Assembly: GCA_041653835.1 (NCBI GenBank)
Contig: JBAZEP010000004.1
Coordinates: forward strand, 1-64,000
DNA: 64,000 nt
Origin: UBA10183 sp041653835
GTDB lineage: Bacteria > Omnitrophota > Gorgyraeia > Gorgyraeales > Gorgyraeaceae
Direction: 5' to 3'
Both the position numbers and the translations under genes were made by a program. Below, one piece after another: positions 42,186 to 49,899 of this stretch. Within the stretch, counting starts at the first letter, position 1, and each line of letters starts with the position of its first letter. Under the pieces are notes generated by a model. That model was not told the DNA's origin, did no database searches, and saw only the letters and a list, made by a program, of their open reading frames with translations.

Positions 42186-43334
42186 TCATTTTGTTTCCTT
42201 TATAAGATGATTCGCTATTATCCCGCGCTGGATCTGGTTGGTGCCTTCATATATCTGCGTGATCTTCGCGTCACGCATGTATTTTTCAATAGGATAGTCT
42301 CTCATATAACCGTATCCACCGAACAACTGCACGCAGTCTGTCGTGACCTTCATCGCTACATCCGAAGCGAAAAGTTTAGCCATGGCGGAATCTTTTGATA
42401 CCTTCGAATTGCCGCTGTCCAGCATCCTGGCGCACGCGTAAACAAGCGCCCTCGCGGCCTCTATCTCCGTAGCCATGTCCGCGAGCATGAATTGCAGGCC
42501 CTGAAAGCTGGTTATGCTCTTCCCGAACTGCTTCCTTTCTTTCATGTACGCTACTGTAAGGTCAAGCGCGCCCTGCGCGATCCCGACCGCCTGTGCCGCT
42601 ACCCCGGGCCTTGACTGGTCAAATGTCTTCATTGCCACTATAAATCCCATACCTTCCTTCGCGAGCAGGTTCTCTTTGGGGATCTTGCAATCCGTAAATA
42701 CGAGCTCCCTGGTAGCGGACGCCCGTATACCCATCTTGTCCTCTTTCTTCCCGAATTCAAAACCCTTTGTGCCTTTTTCTACTATAAACGCGGCGGCCCC
42801 TCTCGCGCCTTTAGACCTGTCCGTGGAAGCAATAACCGTATAAACCTCGGCCTCGCCTCCGTTGGTGATCCACTGCTTGGTGCCGTTCAAAACATAATGA
42901 TCGCCGGTTTTTTTCGCGGTAGTGGCTATAGACCCCGCGTCACTTCCCGCGCCGGCTTCGGTCAAAGCGAATGCCGCCAATTTTTTCCCTTTGGCTATAT
43001 CAGGCAGGTATTTTTGCTTCTGCTCATCTGTACCGAATAATATAATAGGAAATGTGCCCAACGCCGTAGCCGCGAAAGCCAGGGAGATACCTCCGCATGC
43101 CCTGGATAATTCTTCGGTCGCGAGCACCAGATCCATCGCGCCTCCGCCTGTGCCGCCGTATTTTTCCTCGATATATATGCCGCATAAGTCGCTCGCGGCC
43201 ATTATCTTCACTATATCCCACGGGAAGATGCCTTCCTCATCGTATTTCGCCGCGATCGGCCTGATCTTTTCCTGCGCGATCTGCCTCGCCAGATCCCGTA
43301 TCATCACCTGTTCTTCCGTCAATAAATAATCCAT
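42186..43334 (-). CDS. Acyl-CoA dehydrogenase (short-chain/butyryl type)
   Basis: A FAD-dependent acyl-CoA dehydrogenase of 382 residues. It shows VLATEELSRACGG, the flavin loop ALTEAGAGSDAGSIATTA, QWITNGGEAEVY, and the catalytic base Glu363 in IYEGTNQIQ, the position used by short-chain and medium-chain enzymes. With EtfB and ferredoxin-type EtfA downstream it may act in reverse as an enoyl-CoA reductase. The chain length of the substrate is not known. GGAGG lies before the ATG. Confidence 0.93.
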   Translation of the reverse strand: MDYLLTEEQVMIRDLARQIAQEKIRPIAAKYDEEGIFPWDIVKIMAASDLCGIYIEEKYGGTGGGAMDLVLATEELSRACGGISLAFAATALGTFPIILFGTDEQKQKYLPDIAKGKKLAAFALTEAGAGSDAGSIATTAKKTGDHYVLNGTKQWITNGGEAEVYTVIASTDRSKGARGAAAFIVEKGTKGFEFGKKEDKMGIRASATRELVFTDCKIPKENLLAKEGMGFIVAMKTFDQSRPGVAAQAVGIAQGALDLTVAYMKERKQFGKSITSFQGLQFMLADMATEIEAARALVYACARMLDSGNSKVSKDSAMAKLFASDVAMKVTTDCVQLFGGYGYMRDYPIEKYMRDAKITQIYEGTNQIQRGIIANHLIKETK

Positions 43335-43346
43335 GAAAATCCTCCC

Positions 43347-43404
43347 AAATTTTGTGAAACAAAATTTGATCCCGAGTCCGCCAAAGTTCTGCGGCGGACG
43401 AGGG
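43347..43404. repeat. Two adjacent hairpins upstream of the acyl-CoA dehydrogenase
   Basis: AAATTTTGT-GAA-ACAAAATTT (43347-43367), then CCCGAGTCCGCC/GGCGGACGAGGG (43371-43404, two mismatches). Neither has a T-run on the minus strand. The 71-bp gap between the PDZ gene and the dehydrogenase contains little else. Confidence 0.65.
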
Positions 43405-43405
43405 A

Positions 43406-44377
43406 CTATCTTATTTTATAAATCAATGTTCTTTTCTTCCCTGCCCTGACAATATCGATACTGAGAAGTTTGGTATCTTTACTCAACACCGTATTCTCAT
43501 ATGCCCTGTATATCCCCAGGAGATTGCTCACGGGGTATCCGTTTATACTTTTAATGATATCCCCTTCGCGTATCCCGAAATCCTTAGTAAGCCTGGCAAC
43601 GGCTATATTCCGTATCGTGAACCCGTCTTTATTCACTGTGACGGCGGCAATATCGGTATTGAACTTCAAACTCGGGCCTTCTCCGAACCTGTACCCGGGC
43701 TCCACGCTTTTTATCGCGGAAATAAGCGCGGCGCCGGCATTATGGACAGCTGACCTGGCGCTGCCTTTGTCCACCGCCCAGATATCTTCCCCTACTTTCC
43801 TGGTTTCTATTTTGTCGAAAAGTTCTTTCAGTATGATCTTCTTGCCGCTATCTTTGTCCTGCGGGCTCTGAAAAACTTCTTTCTCCCTGGCTGAAAGGCT
43901 GTCTGCACCGCCAATATTACTATTATAATTTTTCTCAAGTATTATCTTTTTCTTTTCAAGGTTTTTTACCGTAAAATCTTCCAGCTGATTTTTCCTGGAT
44001 TCAGCGGAAGGCTTTTTGTTGTAGTTATACTCCAGGACATTGGATTCTACGGTCTTTTCAAAAACCAGCGTCCTGCCTTCCACCGGGATATGTTCCCCGG
44101 TTTTAATTATAAGGCTGTCCCTTGAAACCATATCTTCCAGCACAAGGGCATCATTTTTAATATCCGATATCCTTAAACCTTTAGCCGGATCTTTGCCGGA
44201 ATAAAATATATCCCCTTTTACGTAAAGTTTCCTGCCTTTATCACCTGACCCGATAATCGCGTACCATGAGGATTTATTGCCTTCGATCTTCCCGACCGGC
44301 TCCGCGAACGCAGGTAAAAGAGGCGCAGACGCGGCTATTGCCAACGTCATTAATATTATCTTAAAATACTTAAACAT
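43406..44377 (-). CDS. GspC-like secreted protein with homology region and PDZ domain
   Basis: 323 residues. A signal peptide (MFKYFKIILMTLAIAASAPLLPAFA) leads into a GspC/PilP-type homology region (SWYAIIGSGDKGRKLYVKGD, ISDIKNDALVLED). A Lys/Asn-rich linker follows, and the C-terminal PDZ-like domain has LTKDFGIREGDIIKSINGYP and GIYRAYEN. It would sit in the periplasm and contact the secretin. It has its own promoter, 53 bp after gspD. Together with the short GspC at 46534 it divides what is one protein in E. coli-type systems. Confidence 0.78.
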   Translation of the reverse strand: MFKYFKIILMTLAIAASAPLLPAFAEPVGKIEGNKSSWYAIIGSGDKGRKLYVKGDIFYSGKDPAKGLRISDIKNDALVLEDMVSRDSLIIKTGEHIPVEGRTLVFEKTVESNVLEYNYNKKPSAESRKNQLEDFTVKNLEKKKIILEKNYNSNIGGADSLSAREKEVFQSPQDKDSGKKIILKELFDKIETRKVGEDIWAVDKGSARSAVHNAGAALISAIKSVEPGYRFGEGPSLKFNTDIAAVTVNKDGFTIRNIAVARLTKDFGIREGDIIKSINGYPVSNLLGIYRAYENTVLSKDTKLLSIDIVRAGKKRTLIYKIR

Positions 44378-44386
44378 GTTAGATAG

Positions 44387-44413
44387 ATTATATTATTATC
44401 CCTTATACGTCAA
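44387..44413 (-). promoter_or_regulatory. Leaderless-type promoter of the PDZ protein
   Basis: TTGACG (44413-44408), a short 15-bp spacer, and a perfect TATAAT (44392-44387). The ATG follows after 9 nt, with no Shine-Dalgarno. The spacer is below the usual 16-18 bp, so the -35 is less certain than the -10. Confidence 0.55.
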
Positions 44414-44430
44414 GGAAAATCCTGGTATAT

Positions 44431-46530
44431 TCACTCGTATCTGACTACTATACTAAACTCCGCCTGTTTTTTCTTTAACGCCTTTGGAAACCGCAAAAAA
44501 GGCGCTGCATTTTTTACCATTCTTACGGCGCTTCTTACAAGCCTTAGATCTGGATTATTCAGCACTATCGGGCCTTTGACCAGAAAACCTTCTTTGTCCA
44601 GTGTAAACTGCAGATGCACTTCTCCTTTTATGCCGCTGACATCTTTATCCTGTTTTGCCAGACTGTTGATTTCTTCCCTTAATTTAGAATAATAGTCTTC
44701 ATAAGGCGGCTCAGCAGTGGACAAAGGCAATGCCTCAGCCTTTGCCTTAGGCATCCCTGTTTTCTCAGCTTCGTAACTTTCGGTAACTAAAAACGGCGTT
44801 TCCGTGTTTTTGTCTTCGCCGCGGCCGGCAGCTCCTAAAATAGGTGCCCATTTCTGCCTTGGTTTAGCGCTCTTTTTGACAAGAGGCTTTTTAACTACGG
44901 ATTCCCTTACCGCCGGTTTCACTGCCGCGGCTACCTTTTCCGGCTTCGGCTGTTCTTTTTTTAACTTCGCTCCGGATCCCTCAGCCATAGGCCTTATTTC
45001 CGGTTTCTCCGGCATTTCTATATCCATATCCGCGGATTTCTTCTCCCAATCAGCCATGTATGCTTCGGCCTCTTCCGTAGTCTTTTCTCCGTCTACAACA
45101 TGAGGGGTAAGCAATATCACAAGCTCTGTTTTTTCCTTGCTCTTGCCCGTGGTAGAGAAAAGCTTGCCCAATAAAGGCACATCCCCAAGGAAAGGCACTT
45201 TTTCTTTATGGTTAACCAGGGTGTCCTTCATCAATCCGCCTATTATTATAGTAGTCCCGTCTTTCACGACTACGGATGTCTCTGCCTCGGAGGTGTTCAC
45301 AAAAGGAACTATAGTCCGTGTCGAACCGTCCGGGTTTTTTAATTCCACTGTTTTCGCCGGGTCCGTGCTCGAGACCTCGGGTTTTATCTTGAGTGTCACA
45401 AAACCCGCCCTGTTGATCTCCGGGGTTACGGCGAGCCTCACGCCTACGTCCACGAAATTGACATGGTCTGTCGTATGGTAAGTGCCTCCGCTTGTGGTAG
45501 TGACATCGCTTGTGACGTAAACCTCTTTTGAACCCACGAGAATTTTCGCCTGTTGCCTGTCAACAACGGTAATCCTGGGCCTCGACAGGATATTCGTCTC
45601 CCCGTATGTCTTCAAAAGGCTTATTATCGCGGAATAGTTCCCGCCGCTTGTAGCTATGTTGAGTGTTGACGGAGTGACGTTCGAAAGCCCGGTCGAGAGA
45701 TTCGTATCAGTCGTAAATTTCACGTCCCCTGCCTTAGCTATAGCCGCCCAGTCTATGCCATAACCGTATTTATCCGAAAGCGTGACCTGGATGATATTGG
45801 CGTCTATCAACACCTCTCTTGTTTTTTCGTCGAACGCGTCTATTACCTTACGCATGTCCTCTATTTTTTGAGGGGTATCCCTGACCACAAGCTTATTTGT
45901 CTTCTCGTCGAATTTAACACTCCCCAGGTCTTTGGATACCATCTCGTTTATTTTATCCTTTACCGATTCCGCGTTCGCATAATCAAGAGGAAAAACCTCC
46001 GTAACAAGAGGCGTATCCATCCCAGAAAGCACTTCCTTCATCTTTTTAATATTTTCAGGGGTATCTATCATGACGATCGTATTCGAGATATCCTCGGATA
46101 TGATCCTGCCTATGTCGGATTTCATCTGCGCCAGCGCCCTGCCGGCCTCAGCGGCGCCGACATAGTTAAGTTTAACTACCTCTGTCTTTGTCCTGTCCTC
46201 AAAATACTTTCCATACCTCTTTTCATAGTCCTTTTGGTTCATGACCCTTACAAGCAAGCCTGTCTGCTCATAAGCCAGTTTATTGGTTGAAGCTACTATG
46301 CTTATAGCGTCCATGACGCTCACATCCTTTAAATAAAGAGTGATCGTACCGTTCACGTCACTGTCCGAGACTATGTTAAGCCCGCTCTTCTGCGACAAAA
46401 TCTTGAACACGTCCCTTATATCCATGCCTTTGATATCAAGGGATATAAGGTCCGGCTCTTCGATCTGCGCCCCAAAAACAGGCCCGGAAAACATAAACGC
46501 CAATAATATACCCGCGATAATTTTTTTCAT
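44431..46530 (-). CDS. gspD: Secretin GspD with a C-terminal TonB-type domain
   Basis: An outer-membrane secretin of 699 residues. After a signal peptide come N-domains (ISLDIKGMDIRDVFKILS, VVKLNYVGAAEAGRAL, TEVFPLDYANAESVKDKI) and the secretin core with TNILSRPRITVVD and VPFLGDVPLLGKLFS to about residue 480. A Pro/Lys-rich linker (490-590) then leads to about 100 residues resembling a TonB C-terminal domain (GIKGEVHLQFTLDKEGFL, NPDLRLVRSAVRMVKNAAPF, IVVRYE). Such a tail is not standard in GspD. It lies 3 bp after gspC. Confidence 0.93.
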   Translation of the reverse strand: MKKIIAGILLAFMFSGPVFGAQIEEPDLISLDIKGMDIRDVFKILSQKSGLNIVSDSDVNGTITLYLKDVSVMDAISIVASTNKLAYEQTGLLVRVMNQKDYEKRYGKYFEDRTKTEVVKLNYVGAAEAGRALAQMKSDIGRIISEDISNTIVMIDTPENIKKMKEVLSGMDTPLVTEVFPLDYANAESVKDKINEMVSKDLGSVKFDEKTNKLVVRDTPQKIEDMRKVIDAFDEKTREVLIDANIIQVTLSDKYGYGIDWAAIAKAGDVKFTTDTNLSTGLSNVTPSTLNIATSGGNYSAIISLLKTYGETNILSRPRITVVDRQQAKILVGSKEVYVTSDVTTTSGGTYHTTDHVNFVDVGVRLAVTPEINRAGFVTLKIKPEVSSTDPAKTVELKNPDGSTRTIVPFVNTSEAETSVVVKDGTTIIIGGLMKDTLVNHKEKVPFLGDVPLLGKLFSTTGKSKEKTELVILLTPHVVDGEKTTEEAEAYMADWEKKSADMDIEMPEKPEIRPMAEGSGAKLKKEQPKPEKVAAAVKPAVRESVVKKPLVKKSAKPRQKWAPILGAAGRGEDKNTETPFLVTESYEAEKTGMPKAKAEALPLSTAEPPYEDYYSKLREEINSLAKQDKDVSGIKGEVHLQFTLDKEGFLVKGPIVLNNPDLRLVRSAVRMVKNAAPFLRFPKALKKKQAEFSIVVRYE

Positions 46531-46533
46531 AGG

Positions 46534-47022
46534 CTATATTTTCAACTCTATCCTTTCCCCTTCGAAGTCCAATATCAGCACGCTTTCCTTTATATCATAT
46601 ACCTTTAATTCCCCAAGCGAATCTCCTTTATACAGAAAAAATGTTTTCTTCAAAGCCTTATCTTCGACAATCGCCTGGTTGTTATCCCCTGTAATGATAC
46701 CTAATAAATTAAGGTTCCCCAATATCTCTTCCCTGGAAACTTTTTTTACAACAGGCTCGTCTGTCTTTTCCGGCGCGAGTTCAGGTTCGACATTGATCTC
46801 TTGGGTCATTTTAACCGCGTTTTCCACGGCAACAGGCACCGCCAGAGGTTTTTCCTTGAAAATAAACACATCCGCTATGAAAATAACCGCCACCGCGGCT
46901 ATTATCACCATCAATATGATATTTATTTTTGTAAATATCTTCAGCTCTCTGCCGGCTGTTACTTTTGCCTGGCCTTTCCTTATAATATCCAAAAGCTTTC
47001 CTTCGGGAGTATGCTCTGTCAT
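46534..47022 (-). CDS. gspC: Short GspC-like inner-membrane protein
   Basis: 162 residues: a cytoplasmic N terminus (TPEGKLLDIIRKGQAKV), one membrane helix (INIILMVIIAAVAVIFIADVF), a Pro/Glu-rich linker, and a C-terminal GspC/PilP homology region (LNLLGIITGDNNQAIVED, FLYKGDSLGELKV). It stops there, without the PDZ or coiled-coil end of classical GspC. It should link the inner-membrane platform to the secretin. It overlaps exeA by 4 bp and precedes gspD by 3 bp. Confidence 0.82.
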   Translation of the reverse strand: MTEHTPEGKLLDIIRKGQAKVTAGRELKIFTKINIILMVIIAAVAVIFIADVFIFKEKPLAVPVAVENAVKMTQEINVEPELAPEKTDEPVVKKVSREEILGNLNLLGIITGDNNQAIVEDKALKKTFFLYKGDSLGELKVYDIKESVLILDFEGERIELKI

Positions 47023-47849
47023 GATACCAAAACCACCTTCCTGTCTTTTTCTATCAGCTCATCCACCAGTTCTTCTTCGATGATCCTTTTATCCTTCATG
47101 ACCAGCTCTTCCAGCAGATTGTGGCACATAGCCGCGATCTTACGCGGATAACCCTGGGTATGCTGGTATATCTTGAGTATGGCTTTTTCGGTGAATATCT
47201 CTTTGCCCGAGCCTGCGCCCGCCTGTTTGAGCCTGAATTCTATCATATTTTTGGTTTCATTGTAATCCAGGGGGTTTAGTATATATTTTAAGGTGATCCT
47301 GTCTGAAAAATTATTTATCCTCTGCAGTTTTGGCAAAAGCTCCATCTGGCCCATGATGACAAGCTGTAACAGTTTGTATTCATTTGTCTCGTAATTCAAA
47401 AGTGTGCGCAGTGCCTCTAGCGAGGACAGGCTCAGCTTCTGGCCTTCGTCTATGATAAGTGCTATTATCCGGCCTTCATCAACGCATTTCTTGAACAAAA
47501 ATCTTTCTATGGCTTCTTTGTAATCAAGGGTGGAACGGAATGAGGATTTTATCCCGAAAAGTTTGGCAAGCGTTGTAACGAACTGGAATTCCGAATCGTA
47601 GGTGGGGTCCAGTATCATATGGGTTATGGCGCCGTTGGTGGCATGTAATTCCTGTATCAGCGCCCGGGCAAGGGTGGTCTTGCCGATACCCACGTCCCCT
47701 AAAATAACACTTAAACCTCTTTTTAACCTTATGGCTATCTCAAGCCTTTGTATCGCCTGTTTGTGCGAAATAGACGGGTAGAAAAAATACGGGTCAGGGC
47801 TTGTCGAGAACGGTTCTTTATTCAGGTTCAGGATACCGTAGTATGGCAT
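47019..47849 (-). CDS. ExeA/GspA-type AAA ATPase
   Basis: 276 residues: the N-terminal YGILNLNKEPFSTSPDPYFFYPS is typical of ExeA. Walker A is GDVGIGKTTLARA, Walker B ALIIDEGQKLS, and sensor TLLNYETNEYKLLQLVIMGQ. It ends with a helical lid (YPRKIAAMCHNLL). ExeA with ExeB places the secretin in the cell wall in Aeromonas. Here the peptidoglycan-binding domain is absent, as in many shorter homologues. It begins exactly at the merR stop. Confidence 0.88.
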   Translation of the reverse strand: MPYYGILNLNKEPFSTSPDPYFFYPSISHKQAIQRLEIAIRLKRGLSVILGDVGIGKTTLARALIQELHATNGAITHMILDPTYDSEFQFVTTLAKLFGIKSSFRSTLDYKEAIERFLFKKCVDEGRIIALIIDEGQKLSLSSLEALRTLLNYETNEYKLLQLVIMGQMELLPKLQRINNFSDRITLKYILNPLDYNETKNMIEFRLKQAGAGSGKEIFTEKAILKIYQHTQGYPRKIAAMCHNLLEELVMKDKRIIEEELVDELIEKDRKVVLVS

Positions 47850-48070
47850 TATCCCAGCATCTCCTTTATCTCAGCTATGGATCTGTTTTCCCTGCGTAGT
47901 TCCCTGATTTTTTTTAATCTTTCCAATGTAGTGTCGTTAAAATACCTGAAACTTGTCTCGGGGCTCCTTCCTGCTTCTTTTATAAGCCCTATGTTCAAAT
48001 AATATTTGAGCGTATAAACCGTCTGCCCGCTCATTCTCGCCAAATCTTTTATCAAATACACTTTTTCCAT
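47849..48070 (-). CDS. MerR-type DNA-binding protein, domain only
   Basis: 73 residues making up only a MerR winged helix (VYLIKDLARMSGQTVYTLKYY, IGLIKEAGRS, FRYFNDTTLERLKKI) and the first turn of the following helix. There is no coiled-coil or effector domain, and no cysteines for metal binding. It is the first gene of the merR-exeA-gspC-gspD transcript. Its promoter and leader lie between two P39 palindromes, so autoregulation is plausible but unproven. Confidence 0.87.
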   Translation of the reverse strand: MEKVYLIKDLARMSGQTVYTLKYYLNIGLIKEAGRSPETSFRYFNDTTLERLKKIRELRRENRSIAEIKEMLG

Positions 48071-48083
48071 TCTTCTCTCTCGC

Positions 48084-48122
48084 TAAGTTCACATTTAAAA
48101 CAGTGTCTTAAATGTGAACTTA
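48084..48122. repeat. 39-bp palindrome (family P39) in the merR leader
   Basis: TAAGTTCACATTTAAAACA, central G, then the complement with one mismatch. It ends 14 bp before the merR ATG and downstream of its promoter, so it would be a hairpin in the 5' leader. It shares ACATTTAA arms with 48205-48243. Confidence 0.86.
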
Positions 48123-48168
48123 CACTATCTATATAGACAGCGACAGCATGCTATCCATTTAGAGAGTA

Positions 48169-48197
48169 AGTATACCCTATGCTTTTCAAACTGTCAA
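48169..48197 (-). promoter_or_regulatory. Consensus sigma-70 promoter of merR-exeA-gspCD
   Basis: TTGACA (48197-48192), a 17-bp spacer, and TATACT (48174-48169). It lies between two P39 palindromes. The predicted leader is about 90 nt. The spacing is ordinary, unlike the stretched spacers of classical MerR targets. Confidence 0.78.
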
Positions 48198-48204
48198 GTC
48201 TGCC

Positions 48205-48243
48205 CAATGTCACATTTAAGACAGTGTCTTAAATGTGACATTG
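48205..48243. repeat. Perfect 39-bp palindrome (family P39) upstream of merR
   Basis: CAATGTCACATTTAAGACA, central G, and its exact complement. It ends 2 bp from the stop of the pilO-like gene (48245-48247), between it and the merR promoter. Confidence 0.9.
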
Positions 48244-48244
48244 G

Positions 48245-48760
48245 TTAAGGTGTAGTAATAATTTTGGAAAGGATTACAGTGCCTTTGAAAATAGGCGGGT
48301 TTTGCGATATAAGTTTGAAATCAAATCTTTTCAACGCGGCAAGCGTCGGTAATTTAACTACTTCGGACAGGAATTTTATTATATCGGGCATCTCCCCTTC
48401 TATCTGGAGCTCTATGCCATATTCCTTATAAAGCCCGTTCTCTGCTTCTTTGCCAGGCTTTATATTGCTGGTTTTTATACCAAAAGAATGAGCACTGCTC
48501 TCCATATCACTCAGGACCGCGGATATATTTTTATCAGGTCCCGCGTATCTATCATATTCACGGCGGATAGAGTCTTTTCTGGTTATCAGCCCAGCGTTAT
48601 TTTCTATTTCCGCTTTTTTAGCCTCTATCTCACTATCGAGAGCCAGCCATTTTTTAACGCTGGGTTCGAATATAAAATTGTACAAAAACGCCGAAGCGAT
48701 AAAAACCACTGTTATAATAAAAATATATTTCTCTCTTTTTGAGAAGATTACAGGTATCAT
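48245..48760 (-). CDS. GspM/PilO-like assembly platform protein
   Basis: About 171 residues: a basic start IPVIFSKREKY, one membrane helix (IFIITVVFIASAFLYNFIF), a coiled coil, and a periplasmic ferredoxin-like fold with FGIKTSNIKPG, YGIELQIEGEMPDIIKFLS. This is the PilO/GspM layout. ATG at 48760 follows the TGA of the previous gene by one base; a longer frame from 48829 would overlap it by 68 bp. It should pair with the PilN/GspL-like protein. Confidence 0.82.
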   Translation of the reverse strand: MIPVIFSKREKYIFIITVVFIASAFLYNFIFEPSVKKWLALDSEIEAKKAEIENNAGLITRKDSIRREYDRYAGPDKNISAVLSDMESSAHSFGIKTSNIKPGKEAENGLYKEYGIELQIEGEMPDIIKFLSEVVKLPTLAALKRFDFKLISQNPPIFKGTVILSKIITTP

Positions 48761-48761
48761 G

Positions 48762-49898
48762 TCAATGCGCAAAACATCCGATGCTGAAATCAGTGTATTC
48801 CCTGTTCCCGATTTGTTTTTTTGCCGCATATTTGATCTCTACCTTTTTAAAGTATCCGGACCTTTCGAGGACCTTTACAAAATTAAAAATACCTGTTATG
48901 TCTCTACTGACGCCATTGCAATAAAAAACTCCGTTATCTTCGTAATTCAACTCCTCCATCAACACATCCTGCGGCACAAGCCTGAGGTACTCTTTTAAAA
49001 TACCCGTAACGCGCATCCCCTCTTCTTCCATGTATTTTAATGCCTTTGTTTTTTTAAGGATGTTATCGATACGGGTAATATCCTTTTCGGCCTTTTCCGC
49101 CTCCTTGGAAAACATGAGGATTGTTTTATTTTTTTCATTTAACTCAAAAATAAAAAGAGAGGTCAGCATGGTCATGGCGATGAATAATAAAGAATATGTG
49201 ACAAAAGCTTGTTTCATGCTTTCCTTGTTCGCTCTCTTATCTATATATTCCCGCGGGAGGAGGTTTATCTCCAGATGTGCTCCGGAATCGATCGTGTCTC
49301 CCTTATCTTCATAAAAATCAAGCGGCATTGAAGATAACATTTCAAAGCCGGATCTCACCTTCCCCATATCAACATCCGGACTGTGGACAATAACTGTTTT
49401 TTCTATTTTTTTGTTATTCTTGCCCGAGCCGTATGCGATCAGCGACCGGTTTATTTCATCCGCCGGGGTTTCCCGGCCATTAAAACCTCTTGAAAAAACA
49501 GGTCTTATGCCGTCTATTACCATGATTTCCGAATGACTCTCCTGGATATACATAACTAAAACTGTCCTGTCTTTTTCGATCAGGCTTTTCTTCAAAAGGT
49601 TTGAATACAATAACTCTGTTTCCAACCTTATGCTTCCTGGTATAACAGCCCTATGCCTTATCATCTCTTCCGCCTGTTGTCTCTTTACGATAGCCAGCAT
49701 TACAAAAGAAAATCCTTTTTTGAAGGATCCTATATTCCGAAAACCCATTATTATCTCTTCTTTTGTACAGGGGGATTGCCTGAGGGCGTATAGTTCCGCC
49801 ATGCCCTTGATCTCGGAAGGATCTGTGGACGGAAATTCTATAAATCTTAAAGCAGCCTGATATCTGGGGATAAACAGGGTTTCTTCCGAATTGTTCAA
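48762..49898 (-). CDS. GspL / PilM-PilN-like platform protein
   Basis: About 378 residues. The N-terminal two-thirds is a cytoplasmic actin-like region as in PilM/GspL (VLVMYIQESHSEIMVIDGIRP). A membrane helix (FVTYSLLFIAMTMLTSLFIF) and a PilN-like C-terminal coiled coil and small fold follow (LEELNYEDNGVFYCNGVS with preceding helix). The start is uncertain: TTG at 49898 right after the gspK stop gives no overlap, ATG at 49973 gives a 74-bp overlap. It connects the GspE ATPase to the pseudopilus platform. Confidence 0.78.
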   Translation of the reverse strand: MNNSEETLFIPRYQAALRFIEFPSTDPSEIKGMAELYALRQSPCTKEEIIMGFRNIGSFKKGFSFVMLAIVKRQQAEEMIRHRAVIPGSIRLETELLYSNLLKKSLIEKDRTVLVMYIQESHSEIMVIDGIRPVFSRGFNGRETPADEINRSLIAYGSGKNNKKIEKTVIVHSPDVDMGKVRSGFEMLSSMPLDFYEDKGDTIDSGAHLEINLLPREYIDKRANKESMKQAFVTYSLLFIAMTMLTSLFIFELNEKNKTILMFSKEAEKAEKDITRIDNILKKTKALKYMEEEGMRVTGILKEYLRLVPQDVLMEELNYEDNGVFYCNGVSRDITGIFNFVKVLERSGYFKKVEIKYAAKKQIGNREYTDFSIGCFAH

Positions 49899-49899
49899 C

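Noticed and set aside
20449..48243. CRISPR array or integron from the repeated palindromes
   Set aside because: Copies are dispersed singly over tens of kilobases with no regular spacers, no cas genes and no integrase next to them.
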